In this document: piece by piece, positions 11,508 through 24,364 of the stretch
Layout: the number at the start of each line of letters is the position of its first letter
Position numbering within the stretch: position 1 is the stretch's first letter
From: Dryococelus australis
Taxonomy: Eukaryota > Arthropoda > Insecta > Phasmatodea > Phasmatidae
Assembly (NCBI GenBank): GCA_029891345.1
Contig: CM056997.1
Span: 220,100,172-220,164,171, forward strand
DNA: 64,000 nucleotides
Direction of reading: 5' to 3'
The notes under the pieces: model-generated
The model's input: the letters and a program-made list of their open reading frames with translations, nothing else
Told to the model about the DNA's origin: nothing
The model's database searches: none
Made by a program: the position numbers and the translations under genes

Positions 11508-13240
11508 CCGTATTCACCCAAATATAAGACTATATTTTGTTCCAAATTTCACTTTCAAAAATTAAGGGGTCGTCTTATTTTCACACCTCAAGAAAAAAAA
11601 TTCAGTTACTATTTACACTTAATAGCATTTAGTTCATGGTTTCCAGAGAAATATTCTATTCTTTAAAAAACACAAGTTTGGTTAGTATTATCTAAAGAAA
11701 TAAAACAGTCCCAACAAAGCGTGAGGTTAACTTCAATTTCCGTCACGTTTTTCTTATAATGGGCTCCGTTACTGGTCTTCAATCCAGGCGGGCAGATATT
11801 TCTAATTATCATGAAACCACCTGACAAAACCACGCTAACATATTGGTACAAGTTTTAAATATGCATAAAGGGGTCAGTGCGTTACATTACACCACAGGCA
11901 GTGAGGTTTGGTCCGGTTCCTTTTACCAAAGATACATTTGTAGCATGGTGGTAAACTAAACATCTTGTGATCTAGAACAGCTACGTTACCATCAAAATGG
12001 CGTTGTGTCTGTGAACATGAATGATCAATGTTGTTTGATGACAAACTTTGGCGCTGAAGTTCAACTTTCCCAGAGTGAATACACATCTATGGTTGTGAGT
12101 ACGAGGTAGTAGCTGTATCTGTGACGGCTAATGGCTATATTTTTTTTTTTCTATTTTGTTTACTTCAGGTTGAAGCTGTTTTCCGGCTTTGTATCAAACA
12201 TACTGGTAAATAAAAATAAGCACGTGTTAATTCATTATGAGAGACCACGTTGAAAAAAAAGGTTCATCGGCGTCGCAACTAAGAAAATTTGAACGTTGTA
12301 GTTACGAAGCTAATTTTAAATTAATGACTTAAAAAAATGCTGCCTGTTTAATGCACTTGATGGCAGTGAAGACCATATTCTATGTGAAGATGAAAAAATA
12401 GCATCATCACACTCTTGAGGCCTTGTCCGAAATTACATTCGTTTTGTGATTTGTCATTTCATCATTTTAAAATTGGACACTGTCAATAGTCACTTCTTTA
12501 GCACTAGCAGCAACAAATTTTTACATTAACAGTGAAACTGTTTATCAAAAATTTAATGCTTAAAACTTACGTAATATTTCTAGAAGCATAACTGGAATGT
12601 TGAGAATATGTTCTTAAATATGAAAATAAGTTATTCAAGTATTACTTTAAAAATATTTTTGTTGCGAAATATATAAACGAAGCCCAGCACTTACTTTCTT
12701 TCTAAAACATGCCTAGTATATTTTATGAACAATTACGGTATTTCTTTTTAAAGACTTATAATTATGTATTCACGTATGTGTTTTGAAGGTCAAAACCAAC
12801 TTGGCACAGATTTTGTCATTTTGTATTTTTGCCAACATCCGCTAAGTTACAAAATACCAAATTACCAAATACATAGTCATTTTTGTATACAAAATTGGGT
12901 CACGTGATCATTTTGTCAACAAATTCTGCCATTTCGGACACAGCCTAAGGACCATTCTACTGTGCAGTCTTATTCAAATTATGAATAATTGACAGAAAAT
13001 AGTTTTTTTAATACCTCATTCTTTTCTCTGTCTTGTACATAAGGTTTGATGACTGGTAAGTTTTTACTTATTTTACTTATATTAAAAATGATTTTCATGG
13101 GACATTTGACTTTTTTATTTTTTTACCATCACGGCCTGTCAATAAGTATTTGTGGCAAAATTGAATTTTTCCCATTAGCAAAGGGCAAATGTAGGGGGTC
13201 ATCTTATATTCGAGGTCGGGTTATATTTGGGTTAATACAG
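11508..13240. mobile_element. TA-flanked TIR element (Tc1/mariner/pogo-like, non-autonomous)
   Basis: The left end CCGTATTCACCCAAATATAA matches the reverse complement of the right end, CTGTATTAACCCAAATATAA, at 18 of 20 bases. Both ends abut TA (11506-11507 and 13241-13242), the target duplication of the Tc1/mariner/pogo group. The second part of each end contains a GGGGTCGTCTTATTT / GGGGGTCATCTTATATT motif, so the inverted repeat extends past 50 bp with an internal gap. No transposase domain is visible in the 1733 bp, so it was probably mobilised in trans. Similar termini beginning CCATATTTAC or CCGTATTTC occur at 41752 and 42600. Confidence 0.75.
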
Positions 13241-13396
13241 TAGTTAATTTGTTTCAAGGTTGAAGTCAAGACTCGCAGTTCTTTGGATTGGTATCAGTTT
13301 TCATAAATGTGTGGTGTACATGTGTGTACCTATGATGATGCAAACAGGGCAACAGTAATCTCTGTGCTTGCTTTTTTCTGTGTCCCAACGGAGCAG

Positions 13397-13485
13397 AGAG
13401 CAATGATGATGACTGGGAGCGAGAGTTTGACCTTGAGGATGGCGAAGCAGACCCCTCAGTGACCAGCAAGTCAACCAAGCCATAA
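13397..13485 (+). CDS. Probable last coding exon of a host gene (acidic C-terminus)
   Basis: A pyrimidine-rich tract at about 13349-13388 leads into GGAGCAG, an acceptor, followed by an open frame ending at TAA 13483-13485. From 13399 the frame reads SNDDDWEREFDLEDGEADPS and then VTSKSTKP. There is no start codon, so this can only be a terminal exon. The composition (acidic, with a DDWEREFDLED core) is quite unlike the chance frames nearby. Short acidic tails with a DWEK/DWER core are known from BSD-domain proteins (BSDC1/SYAP1 type), but the match is too short to name the gene. Upstream exons were not found; the 1.7 kb TIR element ends only 156 bp upstream, so the last intron probably contains it. 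Splice phase is uncertain because three AGs lie within 8 bases. Confidence 0.45.
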
Positions 13486-15660
13486 TGTCTTCTAACCATC
13501 TGCAGTCTGCCACCTGCTAACCTGTTGTTGACGTTTATATTGTGCTGTTTGCCACAGCATTTTATAGTGGTTGTTTCATATTTTATGTTGGGACGCAGGT
13601 CATTAATCTTCACATTTTCAACTGTACATAGTGAACTTCACTTTTTTGGTTTATTTGACCTGCAGAGACGTGTACATAAGGATTTGACATGTTGGAAAAT
13701 TAATTTGATGGTTAGGTGGCGCATATGTAGTAACTAAGTTATTTTGAACATAAACATTTTGAGTTAAAGAGGCTTCAAGAAAGAAGCCTGATTTGGGATT
13801 TAAACCATGTGCTTATCATGTACAAAGATAGGACAGTTTGTCTTAGGTATGTATGTTGTTTTATTTGTATATGTTGTGTGCAAGACAACAGAAGATTCTT
13901 TATAGTTCCCTGTAATCTTTACTTTAAAATGCTTTGTTCGGAGATTTATTCAAAAATATTGTATTATTTATATATTCAATAGTACTGATTTACAATGAAG
14001 GAAGTGTGTATTCCTATTGTTTAATGTTAATGCATTGTTTTTACTGAAGTTAAGAAGTAAAGCACAAAGATAAGTTATGACATTTCTGTCCAGACTTCAT
14101 TGGGGAGTCTGTATTCAAATATGGTATGTTTTTTCTGCAAAAATATTTACCTATGGATTTGTGTATAATATTCCAGGTCTTTAATATATTTGTGGCCATA
14201 TAAACTTAGTATTGATAATATATTTGCATTAAAACAATGTTTTAATTTCTGAGGTGAATATGTTTATTATATTACACCTGTAGCTTTTTATGTGATTGAA
14301 AATACAGTATTGGGGCAAATATCCATAACTGTTGTATAGTTTTATTAACTGGACTGGTTAGCTCATTCGTCATGAATATAAGTGTGTTTGATACAATTAT
14401 ATTTTATTGTTGAAGTCTTTATCTATGTTTTATGCTTATGTTCAATGTGTTAAATGAGGCTTTAAATTATATTTTTTCTGTTTGATGCCCACATGTTATT
14501 TTTACAGGTACAAATATTACATACTGTGTTAAACAGTTACTGAAAATTTTATACCTTTTACTTTTATATTTTTCTATTATTTATTTTGGTGCCTACAAAT
14601 TATATTCCTAAGTAGGTATTGCATATATTGGAACATGAGTGTTCACTGGGAACATCACTAGACTTTTAATTACTATCTGGTCATATGCTGTATACAATAT
14701 ACATAATTATCGATATAATTGTGGCTGTGAGGAAGGGGAAACACTCATTATGCTGCTAATGTGATTTGTTAACTTTAATTTATGTTTTAATTTTGCATGT
14801 ACTGGATTTTTTTTTTTTTTTTTTTTTTTGCTAAAATTTGTCTTTAGTGAAAAAATTAGCTCCCATTTGTGCAGGCAGTTTAAGTTATACATGTGTTTCT
14901 TGATGTAATCCAGAGAAACACTCTCTCATCTTTATTCTACATTTCGTACTAACGTAGAATTTACATGCCTTTCTAAAAACTACAATTTTTGGATGTGACA
15001 TTACTGTCTGAGTATTTTGAGCATTTAATATTGTGTTTCAAATTGAAAAACATGTTGACAGTTGTGCTGTGGCTACGTAGTAAACTCACAGATGTCATTG
15101 ACTTGAGCTGTGACGTTATAGATGGAAAGTGCTAACATTCACAGTGAGGAATGTTGGAAATGGAATATCATATTGTAAATCAAGCAGAGGAAGCAGTCAG
15201 GAAGGAACTTACAATGGCCAAGGAAATTCTTGTGAAGCTACATGTTGCGCTGCTAGTAGGCACCATGAAAACATTCAGTTGTTGAGTGATGATGTCCTTT
15301 AGCATCTATCCTCTGTAATGATGAGAATGCATAGATGATTAAAGGCAATGAATCGAAACATTGTAGTCGCATGGGCTCTGTATTTTTTTTTTGACAACTG
15401 AATACATTCCACCTGGTCATGATCTAAGTCATCTTAAAGATCAATGCCATCTAAATCCACTACAACATTTAATAAAATATAAACAAATTTTTTTGTATAT
15501 CTTTTGTAGACGATTACTGTACGTTATTGATGTGTGCGAAATTGTAGTTGGGAGAAAATTAGTAACCGAGTTGCATTTATGACCTGAACAAATTGTGATG
15601 TTACATGCAAGAAACTACGCAAATATTACAGTGATGCTACTTGCTCTCTCTAACATACAG
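13486..15660 (+). other. Possible 3' UTR of the 13.4 kb exon
   Basis: AT-rich and free of recognised repeats. An AATAAA lies at 15471-15476. The unbroken low-repeat stretch directly after a stop codon fits a long UTR, but no transcript evidence is available. A poly(T) run lies at about 14810-14829. Confidence 0.3.
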
Positions 15661-16730
15661 TAGATTCATGTGGTTAGTGTTGCCTCTCTGGTGCAGACTA
15701 CTGGCACCTCGAGTGTCGAGGGGTTAAACCTCGGGTAGTGCTTAGTTTCTTTTCCTCTTCTCTATCTCACTCTGCAGCCTTATGGGTAATGCATTGTTTT
15801 GGGGGGGGGGGGGGTGTTATTTGGTGGCTTATTATACTCTGTCTTACCAGGGTGGCTATCATCCTCTGCAATGGGGGGAGGGGTAGGATGTGTCACTGAT
15901 TTTACCAGGTGAGGAGGTAGGTCTGCAACCGATGGCAGCTGGGATGTAGGTGGTGTCTCAAGGCTGTAGTCCCTCCTATTCCAGTCTCCCTAGAAAAGGG
16001 GGGCAGTAATTATGAAACAATTGGATAAACTGAATTTAACTAGGATAGGTGTCTTCCCTAATAAATGTACCAGCCTAGTTATTGGCCACACAAATTATTT
16101 TATTGGTCGTAGAGAACAAATGACCCAGATTTGAGGGCGGGGTCTAATTCAAGGTGTGTCTGAAAGAATAGCTCTTTGTGTACTTGTACGGATCCCCAAG
16201 GACGTGAGGTATCGGATGCTAATACCTCGGCTCTAGAACTCTTCAGCAGCGTTGCGGTCGTAGCTAATACTGGAATTCTTGGTTATCACTCGAGTGCTGG
16301 TACGGGGACTCTAGAGGCACAGTTGTTTGGATGGCGCGTCGAGCTTCACATGCCACTGCCATGAGCGCAGAATGCAACGCCTTCCTGACTTCTTCTCCGC
16401 CCCATCGCCGGCTGGCGGCGTGGCCGTATATGCTCACTGCTGGGCCGTCCACATTTGCAGCTATGCGTCTTGCGGGGCTACTAGGTGTTGGTGTGTTGTA
16501 TCGATGCTCACACAGGCGCAGTACACACTGACTTGTTTGCTAATGTTTTGTCGGGTGGAGGGTGCTTGTTTGCGGTGGCATTGTTATGACATTGGAACAT
16601 TAGAAATAAGCAATGTATGGCATGTGTCAACAGGACCCTCAAATAAGTGTTATGTTCAGGAATGTTATGACAGGGTGTTGTTATCACTTGTCTGTGCAAC
16701 ATTCACTTTAAGTTGCACACTTTGATTGAC
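15660..16730. mobile_element. GC-rich retroelement-type block, possibly starting with a tRNA-like (SINE) head
   Basis: The composition rises abruptly. At 15668-15740 TGGTTAGTGTTGCC resembles a pol III A box and GGGTTAAACCTC resembles a B box (GGTTCGANTCC), spaced as in a tRNA-derived SINE head. The rest resembles the other GC-rich blocks in composition but I found no domain and no target duplication. It contains a run of 14 G at 15801-15814. It interrupts the possible 3' UTR. Confidence 0.35.
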
Positions 16731-17752
16731 GTGACCAGACCTCTGGGAGTGGTGTGTGGCCAGTGACCACAAACCTTAAGAAAGGGAAAAATCAAACCGT
16801 GTGTTGTTTCATTTCCTTTGCTGCTTATTTCTTTTGAGCAAAGGCATGTTTATTGTGACAGTTTTGTGTTTATAACAATTCCCCCCCCCCCACCACCACT
16901 CGAGCATGTATCTATACATTTCTGTGCGACTACATTGTAAATTTTAACTGCCCAAAAATTTTAATATTTTTGTAACTGAATGTGTCCACCACTTTTGATA
17001 TGCCATTTCTTTAGCACATATTTGAAAAACTTGTACATTAGTGACTTCTAAGATGTAGAAATGTATGTATAGTGAGCGATGGCTATACTTGTCACATTTT
17101 GCATATTCTTCCAGTATGATGTTATGAAATCTTTGTTAAATAATTATGGGTGTGTGTGTGTGTGTGTGTATATGATGTACATAAAATTTCCTGTGATGTC
17201 TGTAAAATATATTTGTAAACATGTTGGTTGCTAAATAAAGTTAAAGTGGATTATAGTTATTTTTTCTGGTAATAATTTAATAAAATGCTTTATGTTGCTC
17301 ATTTGTGACATGATTTAAACACTACTATTTGCATAGGTAGTTATTGGTGTTGCAGTAGGTCATACAGTATATTCTATTTTGTATAAGAATTTCCCCCCCC
17401 CCCCCTTCCTCTTTAGATTGTGTAGTAGTAGTATCAAGTAAACAAATAGGCTACACAACCTGCCGCTACCACATGGTTTCGACACGACTTTCAAAGCCTG
17501 TTTCATCTGTAATGATAGACCTGGGATGTTAAGACTGTCTGCCTACGTCAAAACATGTTGGCAAGTTACTCATGCGTAAATAATAAGAAATGTATTAATT
17601 TTTATAGCGGCAAAAGCATAAGTTGATTGGATCCATAGTTTATTCACTTGAAAATTATGCATTGAAAATTGCAACTTTCTTGCCCAGCAAACAGAACTAC
17701 TACAACATAATTTTCACAGAAACTACTTAGTTTGATTTATGGAGGTAATATG
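16730..17752. other. AT-rich stretch with a candidate poly(A) site
   Basis: AATAAA at 17234-17239 is a candidate end of the transcript containing the 13.4 kb exon. C runs lie at 16881-16891 and 17393-17405. A (TG)n microsatellite lies at 17151-17169. Confidence 0.4.
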
Positions 17753-18515
17753 CAGGAATGGGCTGATACGAACGATACTGATTCTCAACTGCCAATGCCT
17801 CCGATTACAGCAATTCTGATACCAGTTTTGATGAGCACGATTATGATTCTCAGTATTTGAAAATACTTTCTATTACTTAAATTTAAGTATTCAATTTTGT
17901 GAAAATGTTAAGTACTTTGTATTGGGCATCCACAGCATAAAAATGGAATACACCACTAATAATATATGATAAGCTAGACAATTTAACTGGGCCAATAAGT
18001 AACTAACAGTCGAGGAAAAACTGTTACCAGACAATATAACATTCATTACAAATGGAGTTCATTAAAGTCAACCTTCAAAACTTCAGGCAATCTGATGCGG
18101 ACTTGGAGTTTAGATCTGAGAAATAACATCAACATGCATGTTTGTTTAAACCAACAGCCTGAAGATGTCATTAAAAAGAACTTATCGAAATCATTTTAAT
18201 ATTAAATATTCATATGAAATTGAGGGAAATTGTTTTTTATGTTAGTATTCCTTCGTCATCTAAGCCATACTCAATTCCTTGGTTAAAATGACGACTGATA
18301 TATTTGGGACAATTTTTGCCCATTATTACTTGCATAGTCTAATTCAGACCTTTAACACACTAACCAAACCCTCAGCTGACAGTTTCCATTAAGAACTCGC
18401 AAAAATTTAGTGAATTTACTTTCACATTCCATTTCCAAAACAACAGTGTCATAGGATGTGCAGTAAAACCTGTAATAATGTAATAAGACACTGAAACAAA
18501 ATATTCTTGCAGCAT
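17753..18515. mobile_element. hAT-type element, copy 3 (truncated)
   Basis: It begins CAGGAATGGGCTGATAC and then follows copy 1 (303 to about 1060) closely. Shared landmarks include GATACCAGTTTTGATGAGCA, GAAAATACTTT, GGCAATCTGATGCGGACTTG and AACATGCATGTTTG. After GTGCAGTAAAACCTGTAA it follows the copy 1 sequence beyond the minisatellite (about 2345-2395), so it lacks the 84 bp array altogether. It then stops at the start of a GC-rich block with no opposite terminus. Confidence 0.85.
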
Positions 18516-20110
18516 CTCAGGAGGTGGATATACCCTATACCGTGCAGTGCTAACAAGTGAAGCCAGTGTTTATCGTGGAGTTAGACTGTTGTTTTCCAGT
18601 ATAAAGGTCACGAGATCATTAGTAGCCAAAAAATTGCATGAGCTGATCTTTGACATGGAGGTACCTGCCTTACCAGGTGTTGCTTCAGTCACTGAAGAAG
18701 ATGGAGCTGATATTGCTGACTGGAACAGGCGATTCTAGTTGTTGGGTATTGGTACTGTGCGGATCAACACAGTACCGTTTATTCCACTCCACAACCGAGG
18801 ACTGGCTGCTCTGTACCTTACCTCAGTAGAGCATGCACCACTGGGAGGTACTCTCGGGCTATGGGGATGTGCGCAAGTTTGCCTGACAGAGAATATGCGT
18901 GCTCACTTGACGGCAGTATAGGTTATCTTTTGTTCCTCTCTATGTATGCTGTGCGTTTTTCCAAAAGGCATAGAGATTGGTTTTACACTTAACAATTTGA
19001 GACATCCCTATATAGGTGTATTTCCAATAGTGGTTGCCAATACAAGCTCGGTGCTCTATATTCAGTCCCCCACCACTGGTGTGCAGACCTAGTAGAGCAT
19101 TGAGCCATATGGGCTGCCTTCCTACTACTATTGGGCGAAGGTCGCAACAGGGGTTAGGCCTTCAGTCCCAAGTAAATGTCACTTCCAGTGCCGTAAGCAC
19201 TCTGGTGGAACACAACTTGAAGTGACTATCTCGCCCATGTTGCTAGTCGTCAGGGCTGTACCATTCTATCCCCTGGAGTGTAGAACGGGTGGCCGTCGAA
19301 TGGTGTGTGTGTCAAACATATGGATTCCTGAAGGGACTCCACACTCCTACTCTATGGTTCATACTAGTATAGCAATATCCGGTCTCGGTTGACGACATAT
19401 GGTTGATATAATTTCTCGTGGTCAAAGGAAAATACCTCTGGAATAGATACCTTCAGTGAAAGGAACAATTTGTATTTATTAAAGATAATAAATACACCAA
19501 TGCGTGCTACGTCCTAACCAAACAGAGTGAGAAACTGAAGTACAGGTGTAGGCGACCTGCTCCTAATCTAACCAAGATAGCTAGTGGCATTGATGGCTAT
19601 GAAAATAACTCTGGTCGCAGCTATTCTATCCAAGGGTCATCTAGAAGAGACTTTATATAAAAGGAATATACTACTTACGTAGGAGTGGGTGTAGTCGCCC
19701 CTACCAGCAAGTAGAGATGATCCTGAAGGAACAGCAGCAGATGGTGTGTTAAGTCTGCAGGTGTAGAAGCATCTGGTAGCGGGTGTTAGAGGTTGCTGGT
19801 GCCTCGGGCAACATCAATGGTAGCAGTATCTGGTGGCTGCCAAATACTGTTGACAGCGCACTAAGTGTTAGAGCGAGCTACTGGAGAAAGAAATAACTCC
19901 CGAACCTGGGTGTGCACAGTCTTAAATAGTCCGCCGGACAGGTGCAATGCCAGGCCACGGTGGGAGGTGTGATGTCGCCTAATGACTTCCCTCTCTTGCA
20001 AAACTGGGGTGGACTGTGCCGGACTTTGTGCATATTCGGGTGCATTCAGTTTTAGCCCAGAGGCGGGCGACGGTTTGTAGGCTCTTAGCATGAAACATTC
20101 ATAATTTCCG
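18515..20110 (-). mobile_element. GC-rich LTR-retrotransposon-type block
   Basis: A minus-strand AATAAA (plus TTTATT at 19475-19480) sits in the same context (TGTATTTATT) as in the 2.5-4.4 kb block, and GTGTAGGCGACCTG follows about 70 bp away in both. The segment 19320-19390 aligns with 8540-8610. The block has cut off the 3' part of hAT copy 3. No protein domain is recognisable in its frames (for example 19861-20268 minus). Confidence 0.45.
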
Positions 20111-21765
20111 ACTAACGAAGTTTCCAGCAATAAGAGGGTTGCCACCCCTGTTATTATTGTGAATTTGCTCTTTGAAGATTCCAATATCATAAAAAATTGT
20201 TCCGCAAACTGTACTGTCATCTTACCTGGTTTCCGATATTTCACAAAAAAACATTTCAAAATCTCCATTTTCGGGTACTTATTTTGCCCTTAATATTTAG
20301 TTCCAGTTTCTAAGTGTCCTGTGTATTTGCCACTTGATTTTGCATAAGGAATCATTTCACAAAGTTTGTCGGTCAAATTCAGCCCCACCCTTACAATATT
20401 CATATAGGCCTACATAAAGCATAAGAAATTTTAGGTTGAGAGAAATCTGTTTACAAGAATCTGTGTTCAGTTAAATAATTATAAATCATAGAAACAGTTT
20501 ATTGTAAGAAAAAATGTCAAAACTGCGATATTTCGCATGTGTAATAATCCCATCTTTAATAGCTCTCCCAAGTGGGCAGCAATTGCCTTTATGTACATCT
20601 TGGAAATTACAGTTACAAATGCTGGATTCATCAGCTGGTTCTGTAGTCATCCAATTTAAAAGAAACCAATTTCTTTATTTGTATCACAGCTTGCACGATG
20701 AAATTAGCTTTAACAACTACTTCATTAATTGGTCCTGCAGTAGTCCGGGAAAATACAATTACATGTCAACTGAGAATTTTATTGGTGATGTACGTGTCAT
20801 GAAAATGAAAGTAAACAAATATGGGTTGAATTACTTGGAGTAAAAACATGTTTCCAAACACTACATATTTGCAAAGGTGACTATTAATACTATCAATTAC
20901 TGCATAAATATCTTGTTTCTGTCACATCACAGATTTGTTTCTGGAAATGATTTCTACAGATCAAATATGAGCCTCCCTTCTTAAAAACATAAACACAGCA
21001 AACTAATGATTTTTTACTCTCACTCTCTCACTTTCATGCGTACATTAAGTTTTCTGCTACATAATTCTGTTATTTCAAACTGTTTATTGCCAGTTATGCC
21101 AGCGAAGTGGCAGTATATCATGCCCAGACGTGTAACCATGAGAATCATAATCTGCTAGTTTTGGTTATCAGCAATATTTTTAAGGTTTGCTTTACTGCAT
21201 TCATTCTTGTCCCTTTTCATTGGTGAAATTAGCATAATGTTGCAATAGCAATTAAAAAAATTCAGATATAAAGCAATTTTGAAATTAAGAGTGAGCGTGA
21301 GTCAGCGAAAATCCCGCGATTCTAGCTGTGGAAAGTAATAGGATAGAAAGGTAGATGATACGATGTTGCAATAATATACGTACCCCTTTGTTGACGACAC
21401 AGGATTAGCATCTCAATGGCATCTTTTTCCTTTCAGAAATTTAAGTTTATTTTCAAATCTGATGGGCATAGTGGTTTGTGCAGTTTAAATGTTGCCCAAT
21501 ATAGGCTGGCGACACTCGCGTAAAGGAAATGGACGTGGTCTTCTATTGAGCTGCAAATCGAAGCTTAGACATCTACAGGACTACTTTGGAGAAAAAGATA
21601 CGTTCCATGAATTTCATGCTAAATTTTACATCATCTAAGCATAGTATTAAATTTTATTGTCCAGATTATACAATATAGTCATACTGTGTGTGTAATATGC
21701 AACTTTTTACTATTTTATTTATATATAGGCCCTATTTCAAAGTTATTTCCAATTGAGGGATGGTG
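20110..21765. other. AT-rich stretch, one unassigned open frame
   Basis: A plus-strand frame of 109 codons at 20514-20843 starts with a hydrophobic segment but has no recognised domain or homologous feature in the window, and is probably chance. Nothing else was seen. Confidence 0.4.
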
Positions 21766-22000
21766 GAGTAGATATAGTTGGGCAGATATTAACAGATAAA
21801 GGGATGCATGAAGTGAATATAGACCGGCGCCTAGAATAAAGAGTGGGTGGAAATGCGGGATCCCAGAGAAAATCTGTCGGCCAACGGCATCGTCCGAGTA
21901 CGATTCCCGCATGCCAAAATCCAAGTGATCCCGCTAGGAATAAAGCCCAGATCACTTTGGTTGGAGGCAAACGTTCTAGCCGTTGGACCGCCGCCATGTA
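21765..22000 (-). repeat. tRNA-derived SINE-like fragment
   Basis: On the minus strand it starts with GGCGGCGGTCCAACGGCTAG and AACGTTTGCCTCC, resembling a tRNA 5' half with an A box. A degenerate B box (GATCTGGGCTTTATTCC) follows, then the SINE body GCGGGAATCGTACTCGGACG, CCGTTGGCCGAC and TTTTCTCTGGGATCCC. The body motifs recur at 22410-22590 (minus) and, in part, at 30330-30475 (plus). The family name is not known to me. Confidence 0.6.
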
Positions 22001-22409
22001 TCGCGTTATCAGTTAATGGCTTATGAAAGGTATGAATCGAGATGACATTAATATGTAATCGTTATATGCCCTTATGTTAATTGGGTTATTTTACGTGTAA
22101 TACATTTTCAAGCCTCTGTGAATATTCTCATTTCAACTGCAATATGCAATGCCATGTTTTATATTATGTACCTGAGGCACAAACTCTCACAAGCTATAAA
22201 TACAATGAAATTAAATGTTCGTGCTTACCAGTATGATGTAATTTCATATGAAGGTCAATGTTGTGTGTACACAGAGCAGGACAATATGTGAACATTTTTG
22301 TAATTATGTTCTTAAATTAATTTAGCCTATTTACTTGCATTTTATTGTACATTAATCCATCAGTCTTTCAACACGAGTGAACCCAAGCTAAGTTGAGTTG
22401 AGACACCTT

Positions 22410-22590
22410 AGGTCTTCAGAGCCAATAAGAAAAAAAATGAGGTGAGTTTGGAGCAGCACTGAAATGGGAAAGGTTGAGAAAACTTGAGACCCCTGAGAAA
22501 ACCCGCCAACCAGTGGCATTGTCCGGTACGATTCTCTAATGCTAATATTCGAGAGTGACCCCACAAGGGAACCAAAGCTAAGTAATAATG
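22410..22590 (-). repeat. SINE-like fragment, second copy
   Basis: On the minus strand it carries GAATCGTACCGGACAATGCC, then TTGGCGGGTTTTCTCAGGGG. These match the body of the 21765-22000 copy (GAATCGTACTCGGACGATGCC, TTTTCTCTGGG) in the same order. The tRNA-like head is reduced. Confidence 0.6.
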
Positions 22591-23961
22591 CTGTGTCTTT
22601 TCATTTACTCAGTTAAGTTTAGAGGTCTACTATTATTTATTACTCTTTCTAAATAATCACTTGAAATTTATTATTTTCAATAACCATGATATATTTTTTT
22701 TATAAAAAATTATTTTATTAATTGAATGCACGCAATTCAATTTAATAACGTTTACGAATTAAATGTGGGACTACTTATTTTAATACATAATATAAAAACA
22801 TTTTTAATCAAACTATATTTACTTAAGTATGTCACATTATCTTATTTCATTTACAATTATTTATTAATAATATCTTTGAGTGCTGAAACCTTTTTATACA
22901 TGTAGTATTGCTCAAATCCCATTCTGTGGGGAACTTGTGGGTCACTTATTGTTTTCACATTTTCTGCATCAGCGTCTGTTAATGTCCAGTTATGATTATT
23001 ACTAATTAATTAGTCATGCAATGGGGTAGTTTTTTTCAGCTGTAGGCATTCGTTTGAGGTACATTATTACTTTTTAAACTCGTGTAAACTAGTGCCTTAT
23101 TTTCTGGACCAGGCACAACTTCTTAAAACCTATTTATTTTTCACATGGCTGTACCACCAATGGCATGAATGGTGTTTGGTAATGTAGCTGAACTAATCAT
23201 CTGTCATGTGTTCCAATTTCACTTTACAGGGACAATTTCCTTTGTCACTTTTTTTTAAATACTTAGTGCAGTGTAGAGTACGGCTTAAAAATATTTTAAA
23301 GATTCGTAAATTTTAAACGTTTGAGATTCAGACTATACATTCATATGTTATTTTTGTTGGTTTTCGACCCTACTACTAGCTGCCTATGTTTGGACGTCTA
23401 TTCTCGAAACACCCAATATATAGGATGGTGATGAACTCTGTTGACAATCTTCGGCAGGTGATTCCTCATAAAAAGAAGTCAAAAATATACACAACTTATA
23501 GGCCAAGTCTGTTCCTAAGGGGTGTAACCACCCTTGAGAGTGTAGTTGCAGCAGAGGTGTTTTGTTAGTGACACTACCAGAATAAACAATGAATGTCTAA
23601 GATTATTGATACTGTAATTTTAAACGACGAAATAAAAACCATGACAAATCTGGATTCGGGTGTGAACCCATCACATGAAAACGGACTTATTGGAATCCCA
23701 TTTTAGCATAACACAATTGTCCTATATTTGTTGTTGTTTTCCTGCAGATTAGTATTCTACCGTCCACGGTGAACAAAAACTCTGTCTTTTGTTTTTACAC
23801 TACGTGCCACCGTTTTCGAGAAATGCATTATTGTGTGCCAAATTATTCGATTCGATAGATACGAATGGTAAAAACGTTATACAATAAATTGGTTTGCCAT
23901 GCACGATGGATTACCAGTTCACAACGAAAAAATATAAAAGTGCCAGACATTAAAAATTATA
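22590..23961. other. AT-rich stretch, nothing firmly recognised
   Basis: Low-complexity AT-rich sequence. A 60-codon plus-strand frame at 23386-23568 has no recognisable motif. Confidence 0.5.
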
Positions 23962-24131
23962 ATGAACAAACGGTGTGTGTTTCCCATTTGTGAATTTGAA
24001 AATTTAACATTTCAGAGTTTTGGGTTTTTTTTTTTTTTTTTGCGTATTGGACAGCCTATATAACGTGTGCGGCAGAAAAAAATGTTTTCACTGACCCCTG
24101 TACCAGCCACTTTTTGCAGTTTACTTTTTTT
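23962..24131 (+). pseudogene. Possible THAP-like C2CH zinc-finger remnant
   Basis: From ATG at 23962 the frame reads MNKRCVFPICEFENLTFQSF, a C-x4-C motif near the N-terminus followed by an aromatic-rich segment. After a poly(T) expansion (about 24027-24041) a second frame gives W...KNVFTDPCTSHF, a C-x2-H motif, with CGRK in the neighbouring frame just before it. The order (initial C-x2-4-C, W, then C-x2-H-F at about 50 residues) is that of the THAP domain, a DNA-binding module of P-element and Kolobok-type transposases. The poly(T) run and at least one frameshift break it. It lies about 230 bp upstream of, and on the same strand as, the Mutator-like exon, so it could be that gene's first exon. 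Assignment is tentative. Confidence 0.35.
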
Positions 24132-24364
24132 TAACACACCAATACCATTCAGCGGTTAGCGATTACTCTCTAAGTCAGCACTGATGAATTACCACTACTT
24201 GTTCAATGAAACAAAATAATGTTAAGTAATTTTACAAACTAACCAGTTTATTGGGTACTCGTAGCAATATACAGCTGACAGATATTTCATGTTATTTTCA
24301 TTTTTTTATTTCAGACAATTGTTCTTTCTATAAGATTTGTTTGTAATATTTTTATTTTCCACAG

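Noticed and set aside
20514-20843. 109-codon plus-strand frame with a hydrophobic start
   Set aside because: No domain, no splice or promoter support, AT-rich codon use like surrounding non-coding sequence.
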